Notes: a model not told the origin generated them from the letters alone. 64,000 nucleotides of DNA from Furcasterigmium furcatum (GCA_001599815.1 BCIA01000008.1:1240001-1304000); one strand, 5' to 3'. Shown: positions 23,118 through 36,088, numbered from the stretch's first letter. A program made the numbers and translations.

Positions 23118-24953
23118 TTAGTCCTCCTGCTCAAGGGGAGCCTCCTCCTCGTACTCCTCCTCCTCCTCATCGACACCAGCATCCTGGTACTGCTGGTACT
23201 CCGAGACGAGATCGTTCATGTTGGACTCAGCCTCAGTGAACTCCATCTCATCCATACCCTCACCAGTGTACCAATGAAGGAAAGCCTTGCGACGGAACAT
23301 GGCAGTGAACTGCTCACCGACACGCTTGAAGAGCTCCTGGATGGCGGTGGAGTTGCCGACGAAGGTGGAGGACATCTTGAGGCCACGGGGAGGGATGGAG
23401 CAGAGAGCGGTCTGGACGTTGTTGGGAATCCACTCGACGAAGTAGGACGAGTTCTTGTTCTGGACGTTGCGCATCTGGTCCTCGACCTCCTTCATGGCGA
23501 CCTTGCCACGGCTGCAAAAATGTGAGTAATCTGGACTGAAGGACAAGTGAGAAGCGTGGGGAAACTTACAAGATGGCGGAGCAAGTCAGGTAGCGACCGT
23601 TGCGGAAGTCGGAGGCAGCCATCATGTTCTTAGGGTCGAACATCTGCTGGGTGAGCTCGGGGACGGAGACGGCACGGAAAGAGTGGGCGCCACGGCTGGT
23701 CAGGGGAGCGAAGCCGACCATGAAGAAGTGGAGACGGGGGAAGGGGACCATGTTGACGGCGAGCTTGCGCAGGTCGGAGTTGAGCTGGCCAGGGAAACGA
23801 AGGGAGGTGGAGACACCGGACATGACGGCGGAGACGAGGTGGTTAAGGTCGCCGTACGAGGGGTTGGACAGCTTCAGGGTGCGGATGCAGATGTCGTAGA
23901 GAGCTTCGTTGTCAATGCAGAAGGTCTCGTCAGAGTTCTCGACCAGCTGGTGGACGGAGAGGGTGGCGTTGTAGGGCTCGACGACGGTGTCGGAGACCTT
24001 GGGGGAGGGGACGACGGAGAAGGTGGCCATCATGCGGTCGGGGAACTCCTCGCGGATCTTGGAGATAAGCAGGGTACCCATACCGGCGCCAGTACCACCA
24101 CCAAGGGAGTGGGTGATCTGGAAGCCCTGGAGGCAGTCGCAGCCCTCAGCCTCGCGACGGACAACATCGAGGACCTGGTCGACGAGCTCAGCACCCTCGG
24201 TGTAGTGACCCTTGGCCCAGTTGTTGCCGGCACCGGACTGGCCGAAGACGAAGTTGTCGGGGCGGAAGAGCTGGCCGAAGGGACCGGCACGGATGGCATC
24301 CATGGTACCGGGCTCGAGATCGACGAGGACGGCACGGGGGACATACTTGTTGCTGGAGGCCTGAGGACAAACAGTCAGTCAGCAATTGCGACACAGATCC
24401 GGATGAGAACAACAGCGTACCTCGTTGAAGTAGACGTTCATGCGCTCGAGCTGGAGCTCGGAGGTGCCGTTGTAGCTGCGATGGTTGTCAGTGGAGCTCA
24501 GGATATCATCGGAACCTGAGGTACATACACGCCATTGCTGTCGAGGCCGTGCTCGCCAGAGATGTTCTGCCTGTATCAAACTGTCAGTCTACCTGTCGGG
24601 ATGGTCGCATTCGCGTTGTTTGTTCTCGTCGTCGTCGTCGCTGGACGGTACGTACCAGAAGGCAGCACCAATTTGGTTACCCTAATTTGCCCAAGCTGTT
24701 AGCCCCGCAGCTCCCGTACCACAGGATATCGGGATTGTACTTACACACTGGCCGGTCTGGAGGTGAACCTGAAGGAGAGAAGAAGCACTGGTCAGCAGAG
24801 AATTCCGGAGAGATGATCAAGGGTCTTGTCGAGATATTGCGGGTGCCAGGTCTGGCCAGGTGGTGATGTTGGGCGGCCGGCGGGGTAGAATCAGGGGCAG
24901 CCAATGTCGCTGGTGGACGCGTCGGAGGAAGGGGAACATACAATCTCACGCAT
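23118..24953 (-). CDS. tub2: Beta-tubulin
   Basis: Predicted 447 residues, the normal length. Seven exons on the minus strand: 24953-24942, 24768-24745, 24681-24656, 24570-24529, 24475-24421, 24360-23570, 23511-23118. The very short first exons (12, 24, 26, 42, 55 nt) are usual for ascomycete tub2. Landmarks: MREIVHLQTGQCGNQIG start (including the autoregulatory MREI), GGGTGAGMG tubulin/nucleotide loop, PFGQLFRPDNFVFGQSGAG, and acidic tail DEEEEEYEEEAPLEQED. It polymerises with alpha-tubulin into microtubules and is the target of benzimidazole fungicides. The resistance-linked sites read His6, Phe167, Glu198 and Phe200, all sensitive-type residues. One small oddity is Ile in DICIRTLKL, where I recall Met in most filamentous fungi. 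Very confident. Confidence 0.98.
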
Positions 24954-25702
24954 CTTGAATGAGGAAGCTTGCAAGTTGTGTTGACGATGGAGTGGAGGGC
25001 CAAAAAGAGGAGGGCTTGAAAGCTATCGCGAAAGCTTCAAGACAAGACGAGGTGCGAAAGTGGTGAGGTGAGGTTAGGGGGAAAGAGGTTGTTGATTTTC
25101 GGGGTCGGGAGAGTGGGAAGTGATTTTGTTCACCGCCACGGGTTGCAGGTGCAGGGGGCAAGAGTGAGCCAAGCTGCAGCCTGGGAAGGGGAAGGCGCCG
25201 AGGGGCCTGCTTTCGCTTGTTTACTTTGGATGGCCTGTGCGCCGCTGCTGCCCCAAAACAGGACTAGTCGTCGTGGATGCTCCTTTTATCAGCTCTGCTC
25301 ATTGGCCGGGAGCCCCTGAAGACGTCCCCGCGTCTGGCCCCGCACCGTTCAGTTCGCTGCGGTGGACGGGACGTGGATGCATCCATGGGATCAGTGCACA
25401 CCGCCGCTTCCAGGGCAGCTCTTCAGCGCACAGCAGCTGTCATCTCAACTTGGGAGTGGTACTACAGGGCGATAGTGAATATGAATGGCTTCACAGATCA
25501 TGGATGTCGCACCTTCTTGGGTAAGGTAAGTTAGGCATCGCATCAAGACTCCCTAAGACGGCTTGTACGATTTGAAGCCTCATAGGCTTTGGTAATCAAG
25601 ATCACGCAATGGCGGAGTCAAAAAGTATTCGAGGGCAGATCTCTCTTCCATCTGAGACATCCTAGCTCGCAATGTAGATGAAATACCTCCATGTCCATCT
25701 CC
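24954..25702. other. Intergenic, tub2 promoter and gcn20 3' end
   Basis: No gene seen. The purine-rich tract at 25050-25130 reads as CT-rich in the direction of tub2 and is likely its leader. Confidence 0.55.
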
Positions 25703-28059
25703 TCAGTGTGCCTTGACAACTCCAGAGGCATCCGCCTGCGCCGCAATCCTCTTCTTGTATGCCTGCACATCGCCAGGGAACTTCTCGACCGTGCCACCGT
25801 CACACACCCAGAGCGATGTACACACTGTCTGGAGCATCGTGACATCGTGAGAGACCATCAGCACGCCTCCCTGGAAGTTCTTCAGGGCATCCGCCAGCGC
25901 ATCCATGGCTTCAATATCCAGGTGGTTGGAAGGTTCGTCGAGGACCAGGATATGAGGGTTCGTCAGGGCGAGACAGGCAAAGGCAACACGCGACTTCTGA
26001 CCACCAGACAGCAGGCCCATCTTCTGCAGACCCGTTGTGCCGGTGATGCCGAAGGCGCCCAGCATTCTTCGGTACTCCTCGTCCGTCTTGCCGGGGTACG
26101 TCTTGGACATGAAGCTCACTGCACTGGTGGTGAGATCCAGGGCGTCGACGTGGTGCTGGGCGAAGAAGCCGACCCGCAGTCGTGGGTTCTGCGAGATCAG
26201 ACCGGAGCTAGGCGTCAACCGGCCGGTGAGTAGCTTCAGCACCGTCGTCTTACCCGCACCGTTGGGTCCGACGATACCAATACGCGAGTCCAGCTGGACG
26301 TCCAGGTCGACATCGCGCAGCAGGACCTTGTCCTTAGAGTAGCCAAAGGTCACACCGGTCATTTGGATGATAGGGGGCGACAGCTTCTCGACATCCGGGA
26401 AGCTGAAGTGCACGCTGTATTCCGTCTCGGGGGCCTCGAGAACCGGCATCTTCTCCAGCTTCTTGATACGTGACTGCGCTTCGGACGACTTGGCAGCGTT
26501 GTACCGGAACTTGTCGATGAATGCCTGCAGATGGGCACGCTGGGCCATCTGGTTCTCGTACTCGCGCTTTGCCGTCTTCTTCCTTTCCTCCCTGGTGGCG
26601 TAGAATGAGTCGAAGTTGGCACCGCGGTAGTAGTCCAGACGCTCCGAGTGCTGATGGATAATATCGGTGGCGATTTCGTTGAGGAAGGCTCTGTCGTGAC
26701 TGACGACCAGGACTGTGCTGGGGTAAGTTTGCAAGTAGTTCGACAAGAAAGTGATGGAGGGAACATCCAACATGTTGGAAGGTTCGTCGAGAAGCAGCAG
26801 GTCGGGCTCGCAGAAGAGTGCTCTCGCCAGAGCCAGACGCATACGCCAACCACCGGAAAAGGTCTTGGTTGCAAATTGCTGGCGTTCCGCCGAGAAACCA
26901 AGACCAGCCAGGATGCTTGCCGCACGAGGCTCGGCCTTGTCAGACTCCATCTCGGCGAGTTTCGCTTGAACGTCACCCAGTCTCTGATCCTGGACCTCAC
27001 GGTCACGGTCAAGTTTCGCGGCATCTGTCGAGGTGTCTGCCATTGATATCCTCTGGGCCTCAATCTCGGCGAGCTTTCCAGTAATTTCCTGTATAATGTC
27101 AGCTTTGACCTTGCTACATAGCTTCAGTAAGACTAACCGCTTGCTCTTTGAGGAGCACCTTGCGCCAAACGTCGGCGTCCAAAACAGCTTGAAGAGCGGG
27201 GGTGTCGTCTCCCGTAATCTGCAACACCAGTCAGCGTCATTGCGTCGCCCGTACGGCTCAAATTTCCGCTCACCTCCTGCTCGACGTGAAGAATACTGAT
27301 GTGCGGCGGAATGGGCAACTCTCTCCGCGCCAAAGCACGCAGCAGGGTCGATTTACCGACACCGTTGTGTCCGACAAGGCCATAGCGGTGGCCATAAGCC
27401 AGGGTGAAGTTTGTGTCGCTGAGGATGCGCTGGCCGCCGATAGAGACATCGACATTGTCGCACTTGACGTCCTTGGTTTTTCCGGCAGTGGAGGCACCCA
27501 TCTGCAGGGGGTTGACGGCCATGTAAAACTCCTCGTACGACTCAGCGGACTCGGGCTGGTTGATAAGCTTGGAGGCCTCGTACTCGACCGTCTTGAAGGT
27601 CTTCTTCTGCTGTTTCGCGGCGATCTTGCGCTCGGCTTTCTCGAGCTTTTTCTTGTCGACCTTGGACTCGACCTTGCGGGCGTTGGCAGACTCAAGGTCG
27701 ACGGCGCCAGTGGACACAGCTAGCGTAGAGGACATGTTGCGCTGCGAGCCAACCTGGATTGTCTGGTCAAGGCGCCTGATGGACGACGGGCCGTGGCGCT
27801 CGCCACCGTTGGCAGCACTGTAGGTCTCAACCCATTTGTCGACGAGCTGCTGGATCTTAGTCTGAAGCTTGGGGTCCGGGTTACCGGCGGCGGACACCAG
27901 CAGCTGCGTGACTGCGAGGGCGGCCTCAGCCAGAGGTGATGTGCCGGCAGCATCATCTTCGTCGGACCAAGTCGTCGAGGCGTGCGAGAGGTAGCCAACG
28001 GAGTACTCTGAGAGCACGGGGTCGATATGGGGGAGAACGTTCCTGATTTCGGCTTCCAT
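25703..28059 (-). CDS. gcn20: ABC-F ATPase Gcn20
   Basis: Predicted 750 residues; exons on the minus strand 28059-27274, 27218-27138, 27088-25703. It is a soluble ABC-F protein with two nucleotide-binding domains and no membrane segments. The N-terminal 190 residues (MEAEIRNVLPHIDPVLSEYSV) match Gcn20, which binds Gcn1 on ribosomes and relays uncharged-tRNA signals to the kinase Gcn2. First domain: Walker A GHNGVGKST, signature FSGGWRMR, Walker B LLLLDEPSNMLD. Second domain: Walker A GPNGAGKTT, signature LSGGQKSR, Walker B LVLDEPSNHLD. Between them is the ABC-F linker helix pair (ATREERKKTAKREYENQ). The yeast protein is 752 residues, so the model is complete. The N-terminus and length argue against Arb1, New1 or eEF3. 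Confidence 0.95.
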
Positions 28060-31000
28060 GGTGAAGAGGAAATATCAAATCAGCCTTGGCATACAAGTTT
28101 TCGCCGTCAAGTCACTTTTTGGTCTGCTCGATATGAGAAGCTGATGCCAAGACGAAATGCTTCAACTGTTCATGTACCTCGACGCATCGAATTTCTCAGG
28201 TGAGGTTGAGACCTGACGCCGGATCCACCCGGGAAATACTCGGACAATTAATGGTCTTCAGAGTCACGCGTTCTATCACATGACGGCGTCTTTTCAAATT
28301 CAAGATCAAACCGCAGCAGGATACCACAGACTGAGGCATTGTGGCTGCCAACAATTACATACCAACTTGACATATGCCCAGCCAATGGGGTTTCCAACGC
28401 TGGCCCAGGAGCAGCAACAGCACAGCACTTCATAGCTAGTGTTTGGTGACCGAACACAAAGTCATGGACTGAAGTCCTGACTTCGCCTTCGTTTTGTGTT
28501 GAATTGAACCAGCGACCGAAACATGTTGAACAGTGGAATCCAGCAATTTTATCGATATTCTGTCACCTGCAGCAGATACGAGATCACCACCACCCTGGAG
28601 CGCAGGCAACATGACTCTCCCCGAAAAGGCACAATCCCCGCCTCAAAGCCAGCTGAATGAAATACGCGGATCTGCCCTGCTGCTTCCGCGGGGTCTCGGC
28701 GAGTCGCAAGTCCCTCTCCTTGGTCGGTGTCCGAGATGGGCGTGGGCAAGTTTGGCCGGATCGACCAAGAGGATGACGCGATTTGGTGGGATCGGGTTGC
28801 CAGATTAGCGACCGCGTCGCCGGTGCACGCGTCTCATTGGTCGCTGGTCGCGCGTCGAAGACACGCGATGTTGGAACCAAGGGTCCACGGGTTGCTTGTG
28901 TGGCCAATGGATGGACCGCCGTGGTGATTTGAGTTGGGAAGAGAGTCCGAGAGAGATTTGAGGCGATGAGACAAGACGCACGCGAGCGAGCACTGGCCTG
29001 GGGCTAAAAGAATTCGGTTTGCGACAGGCATCGAGGAACATCCCAGGACCTCCTACAGAACAGCACGTTCGAGGCTCGTCCGTGTCCTGCATTGGAGATT
29101 GCGAGCCGTGCCAAAGGGAGCTTGTCAAATCTGAGCCAGCTGAAACAGGCATGACGAGAGACTCTGAATGATGGGCCTTGGTTGTCCGTGTCTTGGACGA
29201 TCACGGCTGCCATTCATCCCTCTTGTCTCGCGCTCTTGATCGTCACGATGCCGACCAGCCCCTGTCCTTGCAAGTCGGGAGCCTGGGCGCGGGGCTTGAC
29301 CAAACCTTTTCTTGTTCGGCTCCAGCTCCGGCACATTGGCGCTGCCGATTTTGCCGCCGATGACAGCTCCTGGGTTTTGGTTCTCGGGCCATTGCGGCGA
29401 CTCCGTGATGGAGAGCAAGCTGAGAGTCCCGAAAGAACATGCTGTGCTTCTGCGTGGTCGAGCTCCCAACACCCTCCTCGAGGCGCCTGGATGCCTTTGC
29501 CATTCATGCCTCTCGCTTCCGCCGGCCGGCGGGTCAATGAATCAGCCACCTGCACGCTGACGGGCAGCCGACCCGACTGTTTCACTCTTGTGTTGATCAA
29601 CAAAGCCCGCCATGCCCTTTCGTGTTGGGGCCGGTAGACCGATAAGACTGGAGCTTGGAATATAGCGTTACGCCTTCTCAAACCAGCACTTCGGACGACG
29701 TCTCCATTGGCTGTGACGAGACCAAGAAGTCCATTGGGTTCATGTAAACATCATGTAAACACCATTATCCAACGACACTTGCAGCTGCTGGTGCTGATGG
29801 CGCGATGGTGCGGGCACTCGAACCCCCCGGGTCCCTGGTTCAAGGAGTAGCCCTGAATGTGAATGCAACTGGACTCCTCCTCTCGGGTAACGGCTTCGGT
29901 GGGAGGCGGCACCTTTGGAGGCTTTGCAGCCCTCCGTTCCGGCAATTCTCGTGCTGACGCTTTCAGTTCCGTATTCTAGAGAGAGAAAGAGAGAGCAGCG
30001 GTCGGGCTGCGAATGTTGGCCCGTGCCAAGACGTCATGTCAATCAGTGCTGCACTTCAGCAGAGCAAGCTGGGAGAGTACGGCATTCTCGCTGCAAAGCC
30101 GGGCACTTGCCATGCGGGCTGGGTGCATCGGAATGCGGACAGCGCAGATATCGTGATGAGCATGAGCCTCACAGGGCCCGCGTACGCGACATGGGACAGC
30201 AGCAGGTGGCAGGTTGTCTGGAGCCTGTTGTACCTGTTGTAGGTACTTACGGGACGTCGGTGCCAGGGCGCGCGCTCCTGCACGCAGAACACGAAGGCAA
30301 AGAAGCATATTCGTGTATCACCCAGAACAAAACTTGGCTAGGTCTCGAGCAGATCACGGCCGCCAAAGGGTAGGAGGAGCGACGCTTGCGTGACCGAGTA
30401 CAGCCGAAGGTCCTGAGGTTCTACAGATCTCCGTGTAAAGCAAGCAGTGGAAGGCGGGACGCGAGATGTGAGGCAGCACAGGGACACAAGTGCAAATTCA
30501 GGCCAGGTCAGGTAGTGACGGCGTTGGGTGTTAATAATGGACGGTTCTCTGCCATGTCATCCAAACATGAGGCGACGACAAGGTCTGTGACCTATCATCG
30601 GGGCGGCGGGCGACAGACACACACAGGAAGACCGGGCTATCCACAAGGCCGGTACACGTCAAATGAATATTGGGAGAGCCGTTGATAATGCAGGGTGAGC
30701 TGTTGGTGGTCGAGTGGCGTGCTGGCCGTGCGCTGGACTCTCTGCGTCTGTTTCGACGGACGACGGCTGATTCAGGTCTGAGTGACGCCGGGCACGGACG
30801 TCGTCCACGCCGTCGACAGCGTGGGATCGAGAGAGGCAAAGAGGATCCGAGGGTGCGCAGGACCGAATGAGTTGTTGCTCGCCAGCTGGTTCCCGTGTCT
30901 TGTCTTATGCTGTTGTCCATGGGCTGATGGAGCAAGGTGAGTTGAGTGGTGACACGGGAAGGGCAAACCGGGCGGGAGAGGGCGAAAGGGGGTCTCGAAG

Positions 31001-32346
31001 GGTGCAAGGCGATTCGACGGGGAAAGGGACGTCGAGTCGTTATGTATTGCGGTCGAGTTGTGCAGGCGCCCCTCTCTCCATGAAAGCCATTCATGGTGTT
31101 GCTGGTGTTGACCAGCTTTGTGTCCACGGCTGGCGGGCACAAGTTACAAAGCACCTGGGAGGGGAGACAACACGAGGGTGAGCCGGCGAGGAAATAATAA
31201 AACATGGAAAAGGTTGAAGCGACGGCACCCCCTGCGGCGGATGGGCGGGTTCATCAGTCCAACTAGGACGTCGCGCCTGGCCGGGCATGGTGAGATCCGG
31301 GACCAAGGCACCAGGGGCAATCCTGATTGCAGGTCCGAAGGATGCAGGTGATATAGCCCATCTGGGGACCATGATAGGCTCTCTCAGCCAGCCAACGCTA
31401 AGTTAGAGTGGCCCATCTCGCCTTGTTTGGGACCGCCCGGGAGGAGGAGGAGAAAAGCAAAGAACGCTGGGCCCGAGTCCAGTCCGTGTTCGATTTTAGC
31501 CTTTGGGAGCTCTGGGGGGGCGAGATGACCAGCGGTGGGTTGCGGCTGAGAAGTGGCCGTGATTCCACGGGTGCAGTGGTCAAGTTGATGATTGTCTCCC
31601 ATTCCAGGCGAGCGACGGTCGGGGTTGTCTTGGTGGATGGAAGATGATGTGGAAAGTGACCGCTGCCAGTGAGGAGATTTGATGACGATGCAGCATGTCA
31701 GGGCAGGCCCACCGTAATAGGTAGGTACCTTGCCTCCTTGCCTCCTACCCGCTGTGCTGTAGGCATTCGTTGCAGCCCGCCCGGGCAGTGGGCGAGCTGC
31801 AGGTGCCCTCCAGTCCACTGAAGCTCCTGTCCCGACCCTTCTGTGGCTTGGCTGCCGCAAGGCACGCGAATGCCCTGTGCGCACCCGGTCTTGCGCCCCA
31901 CAGCGGTCATCTCCAGGCGCTCCAGAAGGCCCATCCATCCCCCATCGGGCGCTGTACCCACCCTCGTCATCTCCGCGCGCTCTCTCGCTCTCCCGGTCTG
32001 GTGTCTCCCTCACCACCCGACCTTCAATTCAAGTCTCGTCCCGCCGCCAGTCCACCACACGCCAGCGAGCGAACGCGGGCAGACACAGACAGCCGGAAGC
32101 CGTCCCGTCTTTTGTTTTTGGTGGTTTCCATTCTGCTTCTGGCTTGTCTCCAGTCTCTCTCTTGACTGTCTCCATCCATTCCTCTCCTTCTCGACCACCT
32201 CCACTTCCAACTCGCTCCCCCCAGTCGTTTCGTCTCCCCTCCTCCTCTCCATTGCTTACCACGGGAGCCTCGTCTTCCTTTGCGCTCTTTCGCGGGCAAT
32301 TGGCTTGTTTTCTTGGTGTTCTTTCGGTTGACGACGGTCTCTGCAT

Positions 32347-32385
32347 ATGGCGGCTTCTGAATCGGCTTCCCTTCATCCTCGTTAA
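32347..32385 (+). other. Upstream ORF, 12 codons
   Basis: ATG at 32347 to TAA at 32383-32385, coding 12 residues, in the putative leader of the Byr4-like gene. Meaningful only if transcription begins upstream of it, which the sequence cannot show. Confidence 0.35.
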
Positions 32386-32549
32386 GCCTCGAAATCAACC
32401 GACACCAACATCAACACCCTCGTCATCCTCTCTTCTCCCGAACCCCTCGATTGCCACGATTAGCTTGACGAAGACGAGTGCACGAGGTCCGACAACCGCG
32501 GGTTCAGTCTGTGTCGCTCCTGCCATAATCGGCCTTCCATGTCTTGACG

Positions 32550-32624
32550 ATGCTTGCCTCGTCCCCCAAGACCACACACAACAACACTGCCCGCATGATC
32601 TCTTCCCTGGAGCGTCTCCTCTGA
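32550..32624 (+). other. Upstream ORF, 24 codons
   Basis: ATG at 32550, stop TGA at 32622-32624, 24 residues; ends 19 nt before the main ATG at 32644. Close spacing would make re-initiation inefficient, so it could lower translation of the main frame if it is in the mRNA. Confidence 0.4.
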
Positions 32625-32643
32625 GTCGACTCGCTCAGCAAGC

Positions 32644-35600
32644 ATGCAGACCGTTCCAAGTGTATGTCCTCCGGCTGATTGACCCTCACTACTCGCCTTG
32701 CTGATATGTTGTCTTTCTCTAGCTCGTTGGATCTGGTACTGCAGCTGCTGCAGCTGCTCTTGGCCTCGTCTTTGCCCATCCCGAAAACGAATCGACCGCC
32801 TCACAGACGCCTTCGCAAAGGACAAGAGCCAACACCACATTGGATGACTTCCGACGCCATCCTCGCCTCAGCAGCGCACCTGTCTCCCCTCGCCCCGTGA
32901 CCAGCGCTGCCGGCATCAACCCCCTGGCTGACAGGTCCCGGCCTCCCTCAGCACACTATCAGACGGCCGGGCTTTCAACATTAGCCAGCGTCCCTCGCCA
33001 ACGCCCTGCAAGTTCGCAGGTGACGCCGCCCAAGGTCGTCAGCAGAAGGCAATCTGTTGTTCGGCAGGGCGAGTATATCACACAACCCATAAACGAGAAC
33101 CCGAGGGATTCTATCTCCTCTAATAGCTCGTGGATCAGGCGTCTGTCCTTGCGGCCGCTCTCCCAGCACGGCAGTCTTCGTTCAAGTGCAGGCCCCGACA
33201 GCCACTCCATTGCCTTCTCTCACGGCTCCTCTGCGCCCATTCTCTCCCCCGACGGGACTGTCCCACCTCCGCTGCCCCCGAACAAGCTTGTCAAGCGTGC
33301 TCCATCGGCACATCAGAACGGGGCTGCGACCCGCCGTCGCGCCAAATCTCACCTGCCGACCCTCCGCCGCCCCGCCACCAGTCATCAGCGCTCTGCAACT
33401 TTGCAGCAAAACTTGCTCGACCTGGACGAACTGACCGACGAGCCAGAAAGGCCTAACTACTCGTTCGATCTGCTCAGCTCTGAGGATATCCTCTCCCCTC
33501 TAGCGGCCCCAGAGCCCGTGCCATCTCAGCCCCAGGCCCGGGACTTTGGTCGCTGGACGTCGCTCTTCCACACTCGGAGGATTTCCGTCAGCATCAGAGG
33601 CACCCCGGACCGTATCCTCGACCGCGGGGCTGTTCTGCAAAAACGCATTCGTCCTACAGCAGATCATCAGAAGGATATTTGCCTGATCAATGGGACCATG
33701 ATCGCTGGGGCACGCACGATACCGAAAGGCGATAGCACACCGTTGGCAGAAGATTCGCCTACTCACAGCCAGTCGTCGGGCAGCACAGACGAGAGACAGA
33801 GGCAAGCAACCCCCGACGAAACACCTACAAAGAAGGCGAAACGGTCCCTATCGACGCACTTTTCGTCGCCCACCAATCTCTTCTCGAAGACCGGGAGCCT
33901 CAGGCGCTCGAAACGGGTGGCAGATCCAAGGGGCGAGGCCAAGCGCCACGTATCTGCGCCCCTTCCAACTGCTCAGGGAGCACCTCAGAACGATCTCGCT
34001 AGTCCTGCAAGTGATGCAGTAGGCGCGTGCGCTTCGCAAATCCAACATCAGCGCCCCGACACGGCATCAGCTTCCACCACTCAAGGCCTGTCCCGTCATC
34101 GCAACTCATCTTCCCCGCTCCCTCCGCTGTCCCGCCTTTCCAGCTTTAACATTGATCTGCCCAAGATGGGCGCCATGCCTGCAGGTCATCTTCCTCGATC
34201 GAACCAACCCTCCGGCAGCTCCCAAAGTTCCACCGCCATGGCCTCGTTTCGAAATGCGCGACATGAACGCAGCTCGACCCTGAACAGTTCCGATCTTGAG
34301 GTTAGAGGATTTCATTCGGGCGACGATGATGACACGGATTTCAAGAGCGACACCATGTTCGACTCGATTCGCACAGCCGCTTCTGGTCGCAACAGGGCTG
34401 CCGAGAGCCCTGTCGAGTCTATGTTTGACGAGTCCCCGCCGAGTACGGCCGGCAACGGCAAGACAAAGCGCCTATCCATCCAGGAGATCCTAGGCCACGC
34501 ATGGGATATTGACAACAAGATCATGGAGGAAGACGAGACCGCTCAAACGCCGATCAGGCGCTCCCAAGACCCAAAGATCATGGTTGATGGACATGACAGC
34601 GCATCTCGCATAGGCCAAGATCGACCCTCGATTGATTACGCGCCATCTCACAGAGAGCTTGCACGGATGTCCCTGGAAGATGACTTTGATGACGACTGGG
34701 CACGCGATTATGATGAGGACGACATGGCTTGGAGCAATCGCCTGTCCCCCCCCAGTTCGATGAATTCGAGAGGGGTCAGTCCAAACCTGCGTTTCGCCCT
34801 CGCCAGCTCAAATGGCAACGAGGTGGTTGACATCGCGCGCGACTTGCGAGGAGAGCGCCCGCGGAGCAACATCTTTGACTGGACGGAGCCGATCAACGAC
34901 AAGCCCGACACTGATGGTTCGTCCCTTCGGCCCAGGACGGTGCATGGGAAGCAGGAGATGGATCTCCGAGGGGGGCGCACGTCGAATCGGAAAGGCCCGG
35001 CCGTCGCACACGTGCGTAGCCAGAGCGTCCCCGTCGTCTTCGATCCATCAGACAGCACCAAGCCTGCTGGGCCAAAGTATGGTACCTGGGGTCTCGGTAC
35101 AAAGGGCGCAAGCGAGGACTGGGACGACGATTTCGATTTTGACGGCGGCGATACCGAGACAGGCGCAGGCCGGGACAGGAGTTTTGACATGGTTGTGCCA
35201 GCCTCGATTCAAGCTTCCCAACCCAGCCTCAAGCAACACTCTGGCCAGATCAGAGAGCTCTCTCTCCTGGTGAACGATTTGAAACGGCTCTGCCGACACG
35301 GCCGCGATCTCGATATGCTGGAAGGCCCTCACGCCAACCTCTGGAAGGAAGCAGAGGGCATAATTGCACTTGCATCGCCAGATGAAGATGAGCTAGAGGG
35401 CATGGATGTCGACTCGTCGGATATTGACTTCGAGCCATCCACTCTGAGCGACAGATTAGTTGACGACGCGTTCGAGTCCGGCCCTCTCAAGAACCTGGAA
35501 TCTGCGTTCGAACCACATGACCTCGGTCTCGCCAAGACAACAGTCATCCGCGAGCGACCTGCTGGGCGCCGGCGGTCCGTCTTCTCTCCAGACGACGACA

Positions 35601-36088
35601 TTTTTGGTGGCAACAGGGCAACGGCGGACTCTTCTGCAGCCCCTTCTCGGCCGAAGACGCCGGAGAACAATATCAACATGGGCGGGCACGATGTCACAGA
35701 CATTGTCAAGTCAGTCCTTGATGCCATGCAGAAACGATCAGCATCTGAGTCCTCGCGTGGCTCGAAAGCCTCGGACAACAAGTTGCACTTCGGCACCAAC
35801 AATCTGAAAGCGTTGGTAAAACGCGCAGGCGACCTCCGGGATGCCCTTTCGGAAGAGATACGAAGGGTAGATCAGATTACACAGAGCCCGGCAAGGACAC
35901 CTAGGCGGAGCGAGAGGGACAGCCCGGCTTTCACTCGAGTCTTTACGCCCGAGCCGCCGTCCTCGAGCCCGCCCAAAAGGCTGCCACACAGCCGGAGCAA
36001 CACCTCAGTCCTGAGCCGGGGATCTCACGAGCAGTCATCCCCATCGGGTGGTATGAGTCGTCGGATGCAAATGATGACCGTCAGCTGA
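32644..36088 (+). CDS. byr4: Byr4-like cytokinesis regulator (Bfa1/Byr4 GAP subunit)
   Basis: Predicted 1,127 residues, nearly all low-complexity Ser/Pro/Arg. Exons 32644-32661 and 32723-36088; exon 1 codes only MQTVPS. It matches what I recall of filamentous-fungal Byr4 proteins: two acidic WD-type boxes (LEDDFDDDWARDYDEDD and SEDWDDDFDFDGGD), followed by a helical block GQIRELSLLVNDLKRL, LWKEAEGIIALA, and then RRRSVFSPDDDIFGG. Byr4/Bfa1 is the scaffold half of the two-component GAP (with Cdc16/Bub2) that inhibits the Spg1/Tem1 GTPase at spindle poles and restrains septation (yeast knowledge). The C-terminal 130 residues include a helix (LHFGTNNLKALVKRAGDL) that may be a second conserved block. 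Identification rests on these motifs only. The leader seems long and contains upstream ORFs. Confidence 0.65.

Larger units (their letters stand above)
28060..32643. other. 4.6 kb region with no supported gene
   Basis: I found no frame with a recognisable domain or consistent splicing on either strand. The left end must hold the gcn20 promoter. From about 31,950 to 32,640 the plus strand is pyrimidine-rich and looks like a long leader of the Byr4-like gene. A TAGGTAGGTA-like motif lies at about 31719 and a GA-rich tract at about 29977-30000. A non-coding RNA or a fast-evolving gene cannot be excluded. Confidence 0.45.

Noticed and set aside
29790..29880. Possible tRNA: GGTTCGAGTGCC on the minus strand near 29815
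   Set aside because: The T-loop-like word is present, but the flanking stem does not pair well and no matching acceptor stem lies at the right distance.
30531..31205. 224-codon minus-strand frame in the gene-poor gap
   Set aside because: Arg/Pro/Ser-rich without repeats or family motifs, no orthologue-like string, and no clear ATG context; could not be supported as a gene.
31877..32704. Plus-strand frame just upstream of the Byr4-like gene
   Set aside because: Ser/Pro/Thr-rich translation of a pyrimidine-rich leader; it ends at a stop inside the predicted intron region and does not join the main frame.
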